NCBI RefSeq assembly: GCF_964355755.1
Contig: NC_092671.1
Location: 8,877,001 to 8,941,000 of the forward strand
Source of the DNA: Antedon mediterranea
Taxonomy: Eukaryota > Echinodermata > Crinoidea > Comatulida > Antedonidae
Length of the DNA stretch: 64,000 nucleotides
Direction of reading: 5' to 3'
Made by a program: the position numbers and the translations under genes. Positions 35,400 to 47,959 of the stretch are shown here, one piece after another (the stretch's first letter is position 1; the number at the start of each line of letters is the position of its first letter). The notes under the pieces are model-generated. The model had not been told where the DNA came from, did not search any database, and saw only the letters and a program-made list of their open reading frames with translations.

Positions 35400-38300
35400 T
35401 TAAGTTAATGGTTTTCGTGACAATCCGTCAGCATTACCATTAGAAATACCCCTTCTATGTACAACAGTAAAGCAATAAGGTTGTAAATCAAGACTCCATC
35501 TAGTTAGTCTTTTGTTTGTCTCTTTCATTTCAACCAACCATTTGAGTGGTTGATGGTCAGTAACTATCTTAAATTTTCTGCCTAGTAGATAATATCACAG
35601 ACTTTCGACAGCCCATTTTATAGCTAAACACTCTTTCTCTATAGTTGCATAATTCTGTTCTCTTGGGAACATCTTACGACTAAGATACAATACTGGATGG
35701 TCAGTACCATCAGGACCTAGTTGACTAAGTACTGCACCTAACCCTCGATCTGACGCATCTGTTTGCAGTATAAACTCTGCATTAAAATCTGGGTTTCGTA
35801 ACACAGGGTCTGAACATAACGCCTGTTTTAACTTTACAAGTGCATCTTCGCACTCAGGCGTCCATTTGATTTTATCTGGATGTTTTTTCCCCGTCAGATC
35901 AGTTAGAGGTGCTGCGATGTCAGCATAATTAGGAATAAACTTTCGGTAGTATCCTGTCAGGCCAAGAAAAGATTTAACATCCTTCTTAGTTTTAGGTTTT
36001 TCCCATTGTACTACCGCTTCTACCTTAGTCTTTTGAGGACGTATCATTCCCTCTCCAACTACATACCCTAAATAATGCACTTTACTATGTGCGAAACTAC
36101 ATTTTGCAGGTTTGACTGTCAGATTAGCTTGCTTGAGGGTCTGAAAAATGTCCCTAAGATGATGGATATGACTTTCCCAGTCTGGACTAAATATTACCAG
36201 ATCATCCATATAAGCTGCTGCATAAGATTCTTTCTTGCGCAACAGTTGATCCATCATTCTTTGAAACGTTGCAGGAGCCCCATGCAAGCCAAATGGTAAA
36301 TACTTAAATTGGTACAAACCCATTGGTGTTGAAAAAGCTGTATATGGTTTTGACCGTTCAGTTAATGGAACCTGCCAGTAACCTTTACATAAATCTAACT
36401 TTGTTATAAATTTAGCAGGACCAACCCTGCCTATTATTTCATCTATTCGAGGCATTGGATATGCATCAAACTTGCTCAAGCTATTCACTTTTTTGTAATT
36501 TACGCAAAAGCGAGCTGTACCGTCCGGCTTTGGTACCATGATATAAGGAGAGGACCAGGGACTGTGAGACTCTTCTATTACCCCAAGTTCCAACATAGAT
36601 TCTATCTCTTCTTTTACTTTGCCTAACTTAGCCTGAGGAATTGGATAAGCTCTTAATCTAACTGGGTGTACCCCTAGGTTCATTTCAATATCATGCTTTA
36701 TTACAGTAGTTTTCCCTGGCTTGTCCTGTAACACTGAGTCAAATTCAGAAAACACCTCCGCTAAATCTGAAAGCTGAGATTCATCTAATCCTTCACCAGA
36801 ATCTAAGGTTAAATTGGAACTAGAAATATTTGACCAAGAAATGTCCTTATCCTGACCCTCGTCTTGTCCAGTTACATCATTTATAGCCAGCATAACCTCA
36901 ATAGTTCTACGATGAAATTGTTTTAAAAGATTTATGTGGTAGACTTTTGACTTTTTCCGTTTATCATTAGTTTCCACCTCATAGTTTACTGGACCTAGTT
37001 TCCTTAAAACCTTGTAAGGACCTTGCCATTTTGCCTCTAATGCATCGTTACTAGATGGTAAGAGTAATAGGACTTCATCACCTGGACTAAATTCTCTACA
37101 AACAGATTTCTGATCATATTTTTGTTTTTGCCTTGTTTGGGATAGTTCAATGTTTTCCTGGACTAGATCTTTCATTGAAGTTAACCTATCTCTCATTTTA
37201 ACAACGTGTGAAACCACACTTTGAGGACCTGTCACCGTGCCTGTCCACATTTCTTTCATTATATCAAGTGGACCTCGTACCTTCCAACCATACAATAATT
37301 CAAATGGAGAGAACCCAGTTGACTCCTGCGGTACCTCCCTATAAGCAAATAATAGGTACGGAAGCAATTTATCCCATTCTCGGGGATCATCCTGAACAAA
37401 TTTTCTAATCATAGCCTTGAGGGTGCCATTAAATCTTTCCACTAATCCATCGGTTTGTGGATGGTAGGGAGAAGTAGTCAAGCCCTTAATTGAAAGTAAC
37501 TTATAAATTTGACTCAACAACTTAGAGGTAAAGTTAGAGCCTTGATCGGTTAAAATTTCTGTTGGTACCCCTACCCTGGAAAATAATTTAATCAACTCAT
37601 CCGCTATCTTTGGAGCTTCAATACTTCTCAGTGGGATAGCCTCCGGATATCGAGTTGCATAATCACATATAACCAAGACATTTTTATTTCCTGTCTTACT
37701 CCGTGCTAGTGGACCAACAATGTCCATAGCGATTCGGCGGAATGGTTCACTGATTATTGGCAAAGGAATCATCGGGGCCTTCAATTTAGTTTTATACTTT
37801 GAAGTTTTCTGACAATTTTCACAAGTGTTACAATATTCGGTCACATCCTTTCTAATACCAGGCCAAAAGAATCTCTGCTTTATCCTATCTAATGTCTTTT
37901 TCCTACCTAAATGACCTGCCAAAGGAATATCATGTGAGACTTTCAATACACTATTACGGCAAGGGTATGGAACTACTAATTGCTCTATTGGTTCTGTCTG
38001 GTGTTTAGTGAAAACCTGCCTAAATAAAATTCCATCCTTACAGACTATCTTTATAGTGTCATCATCCTTCTGTACTAACATCTGTTCTCGAAGTGAAATT
38101 AAAGTTCTATCCTTAACCTGATAATCCTTAATTTTATCTCTGCCAATATCTAAAATGTCTAATTCACTATCTTGGCTAGATTGAGCTTCCTTTGTTTTTG
38201 CAAACTCTTTCCTAACTTTTCGTTTCTCACTTCTGGTTTTATGAACTTTTTCCTTGGGAGGGTTGTTACTGAGTAGTTGGCCATCTAAATGTCCAAATTC

Positions 38301-39959
38301 TTCTTGAAAATTAACCACATCATCTAACTGATGTGAAATAACCCCAGAAGCTTTTTCCGACTTTAATTCGTTTTCCTCTCTTAGTTTTTCTTTTCTAGCA
38401 TGATCTCTAGTGGCAACAAAACTATGCCTATCATGATTCTTATCCCTCTTTCCTAATAAGTCTCCAAATTTAGGAAAGTCCCTACCAAGAATTACATCTC
38501 TTGGTAAATCGCTGCAAACGCCAACCAACAAATTATGGTCTTCGTTATTAATCTTAATATTGACGAATGCAGTAGGATAGGCTTGGACATGGTCATGGAC
38601 GCACCTGCATGTAATTTTAGCTTGCTCCGCGCGATTAATTTTCTTAGCCGCTACTAAATCAGAATGAACAAGTGTCATATCACATCCAGAGTCTATCAAA
38701 ATTTCACAATCACATCCTTCAACTAGGCCTCTACAAATGTAAGGTGTACATGGTTTTGAAACAGTATCTGTCTTTGTCGACAAAAAGCCATCCTTACTTC
38801 GACAAAATCGTTCTATGTGGCCTACTTTTTTGCACCGTCTACAAACGAGAGGTTGTCTAGCGTCAGATTGTGATTTATGAAAGTTATCAGGGGGATTATT
38901 ATTACCCTTACTGTCAACTTCAGGAGTGCCTTTCACTGTTTTCTCCTGGTTGTTTCTATTTTCGTGTTTTCTATTTTGAAACTTTTTCTCAAAATCGATA
39001 CCTTTTCTAGCTTGAAAATAATTATCTGCTAATTCCGCAGCATTTAATCCCGAATCTGGTTTATGTTCTTTAACCCAAATTTGTACCCCTGTGGGCATAA
39101 TATCTATCAATTGCTCTAAAATAACAATTTCAGCTAAATCATCTTTGCTTTTATCAGCAGGCCTAGCCCACTTAGTAAATAAATCTTTTAACCTAACATA
39201 CATTTCTCTATAACTTTCTTCACTTTTCTTTTTAATTGACCTAAACCTTTGCCTATATGTCTCTTCAGTTATGTCATACCTTTGTAATATTGCTTTCTTC
39301 ACTATGTCGTACTGGTTACTTTCTGTCACTGGTAGTGATGCATAGGCTGCTCTTGCTTTGCCTGTCAAATGAGGTATTAGTTTTACTACCCAGTGTTCTT
39401 TTCGCCACTCATAGGTGTTAGCAATACGTTCAAACGTAGTGAGATAATTTTCAATATCATCACTATCAGAAAGCTTTGCAATCTGAACTTCCTTCAATCT
39501 CATTATGTCTTTTAATCGTTTCTCCTCACTGTCCTTTTGCTTGTCCATTAACGCCATTACTAATGCTTGCTGTTTCTCCATATCTTCCCTACGTAAACGT
39601 TCTTGTCTTTCCATATCTTCTTTGCGTAAACGTTCTTGTTTCTCTATATCTTCCTTGCGTAAACGTTCTTGTTTCTCTATATCTTCCCGACGTCTTTCAT
39701 TATCTTCTTGACGTGAACGTTCTTGTTGTTTCATCATCTGCTGCATCATAATATTCTGCTGTTGCATTTGCTGCTGCATCAACAACAAAAAGTCTTTTGA
39801 AAATGAGTCAGCCCCTGTAGGGTTATGTCCACTGGTTGGTCCAGACTCTTCTGCCTGTTGTTCAGGTTGAATTGATTGAACTGATTCTACATCCGAATCA
39901 GTTTCATCGCCGCCGCTGTATTCTCTACCGGATCTTGTTGTTGATTGTTTATCAGCCAT
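35400..39959 (-). CDS. Gag-Pol polyprotein of the Gmr1-type element, one nonsense codon
   Basis: ATG at 39959; the frame runs 1520 codons to TAA at 35400-35402. One in-frame TGA (35595-35597) falls in RNase H and would cut the product to 1454 residues. Order by residue: Gln-rich coiled coil with repeated RLRKEDIEKQE-like units (about 60-135), gag, CCHC knuckle CRRCKKVGHIERFC (about 373), protease LIDSGCD (about 423), integrase HHCC region (about 675-720) and DDE core (MDIVGPL about 745, LTDQGSNF about 803, VERFNG about 840), GPY/F-like domain (about 985), RT with YMDD (about 1250), RNase H TDAS (about 1398). Gag and Pol are fused with no frameshift site visible. Otherwise the frame is clean, in keeping with a young copy. 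Confidence 0.92.
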
Positions 39960-40278
39960 TTTTTAAATCTGGATGAGGGTCTTGTTACTAGTTAATCGTA
40001 GTTACCGAGACGTTCACAAGTCTACTGTTCCAAATAAATAATGTACTGTTCTTAAAACAATGTTTGTGTACTTACGATTAAACAAAACGTAGCACCACGG
40101 CTTCCGTAAGATATCTCAGTATCGTAAGTACCACTTCCTCAAAATATCAATAAAAGTACAGTTGATCCTAAACAGCCACCAATCTATGGCAAAATACAGT
40201 AGATCAAACTGCTACCACAAAATATCACAACAGTACTGTAGATAAATACACAGTTAAGTCGAACAGTAGATCGAAATA

Positions 40279-40291
40279 ACCGCTGCCACCA
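40279..40291 (-). other. Primer-binding site of the LTR element
   Basis: Five bases inside the 5' LTR the minus strand reads TGGTGGCAGCGGT. It complements the 3' end CCGCTGCCACCA, which I recall for tRNA-Leu (AAG anticodon). The primer identity rests on memory of that tRNA end. Confidence 0.65.
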
Positions 40292-40296
40292 AATTA

Positions 40297-40744
40297 TGTC
40301 ACGAACTCCTCTCACGTATGTTTCCGAGCGGTTGAAAATACTTTAGGAACTCCCTTGTGACATAAAAGTATACACACAAAATCCACAAAGTTGTAAAATA
40401 ACTCAAAAACAAAGCTTTAATTTCAATCAACTTCAACTTTCAACAATCCAGTAAGCACTTTAAACAACAGTTTCACAATAACTTTACAATATAATATCCA
40501 ACCTCTAATCCAACAACCTTACAATAGTTTACATCCCTTTATATACAAGATGCTCCTATCCTTCTAGATCATTCTTTATACTTCTCATTATTACATGATT
40601 ACAGTTTCTATTAATAGCACTTCTGGAATGTTCTTGATTGTTCTTATTAATTATACATGGTTTATTAAATCAAAACATCTTATTCTAGAATGTTCATGTA
40701 AATACTATGTTACTCTATATGTTAGGGAATGGTAATTTATTACA
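40297..40744 (-). repeat. 5' LTR
   Basis: 448-bp LTR matching 34729-35176. It would carry the promoter of the minus-strand element. The host target copy ACAT follows at 40745-40748. Confidence 0.92.
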
Positions 40745-41603
40745 ACATACACAAAACAAAAACAGTGACAGTCACAAATAATGTTAGGAAAACTTTCTTT
40801 TCTGCTTTATCTCTGCGTTTCGTTCCACTTGAATGTTTTGCTGTATCACGTGACTTGCGTAATGATATAAGCATGGCTGTATACACAATTATTAAGATTG
40901 TAGTGATTGTCCAAATAAAAGCCACATCAACAAACATACCGTACTTTTCAAAAGTGACATCGGAACACGCAAAAAATGTATTTGGTATACCGTACGCGTT
41001 ATTATCAGACCAGGAGTAAGTGTATTTTTTTTCAATATACGTTAACAATTTTTTCACATTGCAAAACGCATTTAAAAACCAAATAATTGCACACATTTGT
41101 ACAGACCTCGAAATAGTCCCGAATTTAGTTTTTTTAAATTGAAATGGTAGACATATTGCCATACATCGTTCAATTGACATCCATACTATAGTTACAGCAC
41201 TAACTCGCCATCCAACATAGCTGACGTATCCATATAAGTGGCAGAGCCATCCAAATCTTAACTCATTACCGTAAACGTATGAACTGGATATTTCAATATA
41301 CGATTTCCATATAAAAACTGGTGCAGCTATCAAGTATAACGTGTCAGCTATGGCCAGATTGGCTAAATACACGTTAATAGCTGTCCACATGTACCTTGTA
41401 TTCACTATCACAATAATCGTCATTACGTTACCAATAATTCCTATGATAATCACTATAGGCATCACGATCGCAATGATAACTCTTTCAAAAGGTGTATATA
41501 TCAATGAGGCTAAAAAGGCGTCCCACCAATCGGCGTAACTTGAGTTTTCGGCCGACGTTAATGCGATTTCGTCGCTGTACGCGTTACCAATGGACGCCGA
41601 CAT
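40745..41603 (-). pseudogene. GPCR array copy 2, 5' fragment (N-terminus to TM6)
   Basis: Starts MSASIGN at 41603 and is open through TM1-TM5 into TM6, where the LTR element enters after the codons for CM. N-terminus, GN, LAIAD, ERC and cytoplasmic loop 3 (SRDTAKHSSGTKRRDK) match the other copies. ECL1 and ECL2 are of the second type (NELRFGWLCHLYGY; NNAYGIPNTFFAC), shared with copies 3 (ECL2 only) and 5. Together with 34492-34728 this makes one receptor locus. A transcript would now enter the retroelement. Confidence 0.9.
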
Positions 41604-42751
41604 TTCATTGAACAGGTTAAGTTTATAAGCAGACTACAGTATATCCGGGCTACCCAGAGAACAGACGGAATCGAATCTGCAAAATATTATACAAATTGTA
41701 ATATGACGTTGATATGATCGGAGACTATGATGACGGTAATAACAACTTTAATGATGTTGATAAGGAAGTGTGATAGCGGCAATTCTTGATAGTTATATCA
41801 GGTTTTCTAATCCGTCGATACTATATGAATCGAAGTACAGTAGACCACTTTAATACACGTCACTCACCATATTGATTGTCAGCCACAAAATTGACTGTTA
41901 TATTGCTTTAATAAAGTACACCCGCGTGAAGAATTAAAATTAAAATTGACAAACAGATGTTTTTATTTCGTCAAAAATAAATAATGTCAATCGAACGGCG
42001 TTAACTTATAAAAACATAAGAGGTTAGCAAATGTAGTTGTCTTTTGCGCAATTAAGATTGAAATTAAAACAATCGATCAAATCAATCAAATCAATCAAAT
42101 CAACTATAAAAGGAAAGTAATTGGCAGGTAATAATTTTACAGTTTCTTGGTAGATTTGATCTATTTTGTCGATAATAGGACCAGTGGATTTTCATTGGTA
42201 TATAATATACCTGGAACTCGGAACAAACATTTTGAAAATAAAACAGAGTACACATACAAAATAGGCCTTCCGTTAAAACAGTTCTACAACAAAAATAGAG
42301 AATTATTGAGAGTAGTGAAATGTTATGATTGTCTATCCGTATCTAGGAGGTCTGTGTCCCGATTCAACTTATTTCTGATAGCGTTAGGTGATGCTTTTCC
42401 CAAACTACCCCTAAGTTTTAAATAGTGCCGTTTAGAACCCCTCCAAAATGTTAGACCTACTACAGAATCTTTACGCTGACAACCCTGTGATATCACTTGA
42501 AACGTGTTCCAGGATTCTGCTTTCCTCACTATGTCGGTTTGTCGGTCGGTCGGTAAAGACTAACTTGTATATGACCTTGTCTTCATCTAGCTAAGTCAAT
42601 TTTTCAGAGTATATTCCTTATGGCCAGGACTCGGTGTGGTTATGTTTTTCACGGTGCGCAATCAAAAATTACGCGGTCTACGGACGATTTAACGAAATCA
42701 CGTTTGTAATCATATCTTTACAAGCATCAATCACAATTAAATAAAATTTGG
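41604..42751 (-). repeat. Duplicated upstream module U, copy 2
   Basis: Homologous to 30870-31849 and nearly identical to 48947-50123, including (GTCG)n at 42534-42554 and the AATTAAATAAAATTTGG block before the LINE target site. Small indels distinguish the copies. Confidence 0.8.
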
Positions 42752-42849
42752 TACTCATCAATCAATTGACGTGTGCGCCTTACAAGCGGCCAGTCTGATC
42801 TGTTCTCCAAGTTTCTGTAAAATTACAGTTTCTGTATACTGAAATCTGT

Positions 42850-44613
42850 GTGTTTAATGCCACATCGAACTTTTCCTGGTTATTACTGACCGTTGTATGT
42901 ATTTGTGAAGATAACATCGTTGGTCTACTAGCGAAACTAATGTTCCGTTTTCCTAGGCCAGTTTCGTTTGCCTGTCTACTCACATTCCTGTGCAGTCAGC
43001 CTTCGCGGTCAGCCGTATCCACGGTTCATTCAACATTCTTTGCCGGATTTGTCAACTACGGTAGGCCTAGGATTGTAGTAGTCGGCTTACTTCACAGAAC
43101 CGAATCGTCTTATCATAACGGGTGTTCATTGACTTTAATTCAACCTGTCAGTTCATCTATTGCGTCTATGATTTACTACAATCGTGATCAACTTCTCAGA
43201 TTATCAGGAAACTTAAAGTCATCGTTGACTCCATCAGAAATTGACACTATAAATCGTTTGAATATCAATGCCTTTACCACATGCCGAGCATTCTCAACTC
43301 GAAAAACACATAGAGGAAAGAAGGCTGGTCGACGACGAAGCAAGCTTATCTCTGCCGCCACTGAACACATCTCTCAACCTCGCAGACCTGTTTCCGTGGA
43401 TACTGAACAATCTCGTAGTTCGAGTTCCATCTGTTTTGGACTGTGGAATGCGCGTTCTATAAGAAATAAAACTGTTCACGTTTGTGATTTTATTTTGGAT
43501 GTTGAATTAGACATTTTTGTAATTACCGAAAGTTGGTTGAAAGGTGATGCAAGTGACAACCACTTTATTGCGGACGTGAGTAACACCCTCCCAAATTTCG
43601 TGGTGTCACATGAGCCACGCCCTACAGGTGGACGCGGAGGTGGAATATGCATCATTTCGCACCGTGGACTCCAAATAACACCAAATGTTTCAACAAGTTT
43701 CCGGTCTTTCGAACATATGGATATCAAGATCACTTCCAATTCATCTGTAATTAACTTGATTTCAATTTACAGACCACCACCATCGACCAAAAACAAACTT
43801 ACCTTTGACTTGTTCATCACTGAATTCTCATCACTTCTTGAATCAGTCTCTTGCACCAAAAACCTTCTGATAGTTGGTGATTTCAATATTCACACAGATG
43901 ACCTCTTGGACAACAACACCAAGCGATTTGATGAACTGCTTTACACGAGTTGTCTTCATCAACACGTCCAAGGCCCCACTCACGTTAGCGGGCACACACT
44001 GGACCTTCTAATCTCTCGAAAAAACGACAACATAATAAAACAAACCACTGTCAAACAAGGACTACCATCCGACCATATGGCTGTCATCAGCTTTGTGGAT
44101 TTATCACATCCTAAACAACCAACGCGGACAACCTCTTACCGCAAACTTCGTAACATTGATCTAAATTGTTTTGTGGAAGATATAATGAATTCCCCGCTCG
44201 TCTGCGCACCGGAAGATAATGTCTCCGATCTCGCTGACCAATACAATAATGTATTGCAGTACATCCTTGACCAACATGCTCCGTTAACAACTAAACTGGT
44301 CACCATTAGACCACGGGCACCATGGTACACGAATGAACTCCGTGAAGCGAAGTGCGTCAAACGGAGATCAGAACGCAGAATGTTGAAATCTGGTTTGGAT
44401 ATCGACAAACAGAGGTACAAGTTGGAATGCAAAGCATATAAAGATATGCTAGATCTAGCAAAATGCAATTATCATCGCAATGAAATCGCTAATGCGGATG
44501 ACAAGAACCTTTTCCGCATCATAAGTAAACTGTACTCGGTCGATTCTTCTCCTGTTCTGCCAAAACACACATCTTTCAATGGATCTCGCAAACCAGTTTG
44601 GCTGTTTCTTTAA
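42850..44613 (+). pseudogene. LINE ORF, N-terminal and endonuclease part
   Basis: The open frame starts without an ATG at its 5' edge. A basic N-terminal region (RGKKAGRRR) precedes the endonuclease: LWNARSIRNK, ITESWL (catalytic Glu), GGRGGGICI, SIYRPPPS, LLIVGDFNIH and SDHMAVI, the usual AP-endonuclease signatures. The frame is lost near 44575, where the downstream RT frame takes over with DLANQFGCFFNEKI, indicating a small indel. Confidence 0.85.
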
Positions 44614-46273
44614 TGAAAAGATTCTGAAAATTTGCAAGAAACTTAACTCCATAAACACTCCACTAATAACTGTCAACGTCGACGAGTCATGTAATAGTAG
44701 TTTCGCTGAATTTGAGCAAATATCAGAAGATACGGTACGCAAAGTCATCGCTGAAAGCGCATCTAAGTCCAGTAGACTTGACCCAATTCCAACACGGTTA
44801 CTAAAAAACTGCATTGACGCTCTACTACCGCATATCACTAAAATCGTCAACATGTCGCTGTCATCAGGTACTGTACCATCTGCATTTAAATTGTCCCTCG
44901 TTATGCCACTGTTGAAAAAGCAAAATCTCGACTCCAACGTCCTACAAAATTATAGACCAATAGCAAATCTTCCCTTCCTTTTCAAAGTCTTGGAAAGAAT
45001 TGCAACTGCTCAGATAAAAGCATATATGGATGAACATTTCCTGTTTTCAAAAGTCCAATCAGCCTACCGCCGCTTCCACTCAACTGAAACCGCTTTATTA
45101 CGTGTTACAAACGATCTACTACTTGCTTTAGACAAAGGTAATGAAGCGGTACTTATTCTACTCGACTACTCCGCAGCATTTGACACTATCAATCATGATT
45201 TATTATTTCAACGTCTTCATAAAAGATACGGCATAAGCGGAACCGCATTGAAATGGTTTATTTCATATTTTGAGAATCGTAGATAAGCAATCATTGTGGG
45301 TGATTCGATGTCTGATGAGTTCGCTCTACCCTGGGGTGTACCACAGGGATCCGTAAAAGGTCCACTCGATTTCATCTTATACACTGGACCACTCAGCAAC
45401 ATCATTGATTCCCACCCGGAAGTTCGTCATATGATCTATGCAGATGACACTCAACTATATTTAATCATGAAACCTACACATCACTCTGAATCTGTTAACA
45501 GCCTTGAATCATGCATTGCAGATGTTCGCTCATGGGCCATTCAAAATAAACTCATGCTCAACGACTCCAAGACTGAAATGATCCATTTTCATTCAAAGTT
45601 CCGTGAGGCATCATCATTTCCTTTGGTCCATATCGGAGATACTAGTGTCTCTACCTCCAGCTCAGCCAGAAATCTAGGCGTCCAACTAGACAACAGCCTC
45701 GGTTTAAAAGAACACATTCGTAATGTTTGCCGTGGTGCTTCCTTTGGAATTTACCAGATCGGCCAGATTCGTAAGTACCTTGACAAAACATCAACTGAAC
45801 GTCTTGTTCATGCTTTTGTTTCATCTCGTCTGGACTGTAATAACTCGCTTCTGTACGGCCTACCAACTTCTTATCTGTCTCCTCTTCAACGAATCCAAAA
45901 TTCCGCCGCAAGACTTATCACTGGCACTAAACGACATGAACATATTTCTCCCGTTTTACGTGACTTACACTGGTTGCCTGTTGATCAGCGCATTCGTTTT
46001 AAAATCCTGTTGCTGACATATAAGGCCATCAACGGATGTGCTCCAGCCTACATATGTGACATCATTACTCCGTCAACCAACTCTTCGCTTCGTTCATCCA
46101 GCAGACTTCTTCTAAAACCTGGACCCCGTTCCAGAACTCGGTTTTACGGTGATCGTGCTTTCGCTGTCGCAGCCCCAAAACTCTGGAACACTCTACCACT
46201 CGAAATACGCTCATCAAAATCTGTTATCACATTTAAAACTAAACTCAAAACTCATCTCTTCAGAGAAGCATAA
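44579..46273 (+). pseudogene. LINE ORF, reverse transcriptase part
   Basis: One frame from 44579 to TAA at 46271-46273, broken by a single TAA at 45284-45286. Signatures: NYRPIANLPF, LDYSAAFDTINH (palm motif A), WGVPQGS, IYADDTQLY (catalytic Asp pair) and LGVQLDNSL. The C-terminal block LHWLPVDQRI...APKLWNTLP...FKTKLKTHLF is widespread in CR1/L2/Rex1 elements. The exact clade within that group was not resolved. Confidence 0.87.
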
Positions 46274-46376
46274 TCGCACGCTACTACTTGCACTGATCTT
46301 GGAAAACACAGCGCTTTGAAACCTTTGTCTCTTGCGCTTTATAAATGTTATTTATTATTATTATTATATTACTCAT

Positions 46377-47097
46377 AAATTTCAGGTCATATTTCATCAT
46401 ATAGCAATACAATTACGTCCGTAGCGCATATAACGCATGCGAACGCGCGCTTAAAATTTTCAAAATTGTCAAATTTATTTTCGATGAAATTAGAATACTG
46501 TACGTTTCAGGCAATTTTAAGCTTTTAAAAAATTGCAATGAGTGCGCAGATTTTTGCACGCGCAGTGCACGTTAAACGTTAATACGCACTCCTTTTGTCC
46601 GATTTCTGTTTTACAACCTTTCTTTAATAATGTTATCATATTTGATTCACTTTCCAACTCGAAATTACGTGATACGAGCACGTCAAAAATTACAGGCTAC
46701 GCACGTGTAAATTAAAAAAATATAAATGTTTTTAAAACATTTTCAACATTTCAAACATGTTCAGCAATTTCGTTCGGTTGGTCGGTCGGTCGGTAAACAC
46801 TAACTTGAGCACGCGACTGCAGTCATGTAGGCTATATGAGGCCTTGTCCTGAGTAGATACAGAAAGTTGACAACAACAATTCAGTGACAACTAAAATATG
46901 TCTTTACTCAATTGTGATGTTAGGGATATCCTAATTAATAAAAAAAAAAAGAGCAGGCTTTTGCAACATAATAACGTTTATAATGTTGTTGTATTAAATA
47001 TAATAACATTTATAGCAAGTACGGTACTATAGGTAGCTGGTCGTCTCTTGTATTCGCGCACCGCGATAACGTCAATACAATAGTCGAAACCCTTTTG
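46377..47097. repeat. Duplicated spacer module R, copy 1
   Basis: Near-identical to 50131-50849. Includes ACGCATGCGAACGCGCGC, a (GGTC)n run at about 46774-46794, and the 3' flank of the next GPCR (GAGTAGATACAGAAAGTTGA). The last about 250 bp also match 34250-34491. No coding potential is conserved. Confidence 0.85.
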
Positions 47098-47632
47098 TTA
47101 TTTTATGGACGTGCTTTGGATTTTCTCTGTTACCTGTTTCGTATTGTTTTTGCAACATCTGAAAAATATTTCACGAAACCCTCGTCTAAATCTGATATTT
47201 GTTGCATTATATATCAACGGATTTAAAGAGGAGTTCAACATTGGTAAACTAATCAAAAAAATAAACACATTTTCGTCAAAATTGGAAAGTATTCTGTACT
47301 TAAATGATAAAAAGAAATATGTATAAAATGGAAACATACACAAAACATAAACAGTGACAGTCACAAATAATGTTAGGAAAACTTTCTTTTCTGCTTTATC
47401 TCTGCGTTTTGTTCCATTTGAATGTTTTGCTGTATCACGTGACTTGCGTAATGATTTAAGCATGGCTGTATACATAATTATTAAGAATGTAGTTATTGTC
47501 CAAGTAAAAGCCACATCCACAAACATACCGTACTGTAAATAAGTGACATCGGTACACGTAAAGAATGTATTTGGTATGCCGTACGCGTTATTATCAGGCC
47601 AGGAGTAAGTGAATTTGTTTTCAATATACTAA
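47098..47632 (-). pseudogene. GPCR array copy 3, 5'-deleted
   Basis: Retains ECL2 (NNAYGIPNTFFTCTDVT), TM5, loop 3, TM6 (CMFPF), TM7 with NPLIY, helix 8 and the tail TEKIQSTSIK, all in one frame and nearly identical to copy 5. Upstream, similarity to the receptor stops at about 47632, and the sequence then matches the spacer found at 52323 onward. TM1-TM4 are therefore deleted. The first ATG in the remaining frame (47526) lies in TM5. Confidence 0.88.
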
Positions 47633-47904
47633 AGCTATAGTCTAAATCCAGTCCTAGGGTAGATGTAGGCATACTGTACGAATCGCAGTGACTTCTTCCA
47701 ACTTTAACGCATATGATGGTCACCGAAGATATAAATTCTTCTTTTTCTGAAATAACCGTCTTCGTTTTTATTCTAAATTGGTTTAATGTAAAGCAATCAC
47801 TCACTAATCACTATTACTAATTGGCAAATGTTTGTCTTTTGAAATTAAGAATAAAATGAAAACAATCAATCAAAGTCTGTTACAGTGTATACTAAAAGAC
47901 CTGT
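47633..47904. repeat. Copy of the GPCR5-GPCR6 spacer
   Basis: AAAGCTATAGTCTAAATCCA onward matches 52323-52685 with internal deletions (the segment around 52440-52550 is absent). It continues to TGTTACAGGTTTTGCATTTG, the 3' flank shared by copies 4 and 6. It shows that copies 3-4 and 5-6 are duplicates of one two-gene block. Confidence 0.8.
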
Positions 47905-47959
47905 TACAGGTTTTGCATTTGTTCTGCAACATCTACAAAACACTTCATTAAAACCTTGT

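Larger units (their letters stand above)
34729..40744 (-). mobile_element. Gmr1-type Ty3-like LTR retrotransposon
   Basis: A 6016-bp element on the minus strand. LTRs of 448 bp (34729-35176 and 40297-40744) start TG, end CA and look identical, implying recent insertion. ACAT is duplicated at 34725-34728 and 40745-40748. A primer-binding site and polypurine tract are in the expected places. One long ORF encodes gag, protease, integrase, reverse transcriptase and RNase H in that order. Integrase before RT is unlike ordinary Ty3/gypsy and is the defining trait of Gmr1-like elements, reported from deuterostomes. It interrupts GPCR copy 2. Confidence 0.92.
42759..46369 (+). mobile_element. CR1/L2-group non-LTR retrotransposon
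   Basis: A 3.6-kb LINE flanked by the 7-bp duplication TACTCAT (42752-42758, 46370-46376). The duplicated sister module holds the same site empty at 50124-50130, so both borders are certain. It has an apurinic-type endonuclease, an RT, and a 3' end GCGCTTTATAAATG followed by an (ATT)n tail instead of poly(A). A frameshift and a nonsense codon make this copy inactive. Confidence 0.92.

Noticed and set aside
39476..39751. Plus-strand frames with repeated peptide units
   Set aside because: Antisense of the repetitive coiled-coil region of gag.
47105..47326. Plus-strand frames recurring at 34499, 47105 and 50857
   Set aside because: Antisense of the conserved GPCR 3' ends; conservation comes from the duplicated receptors.
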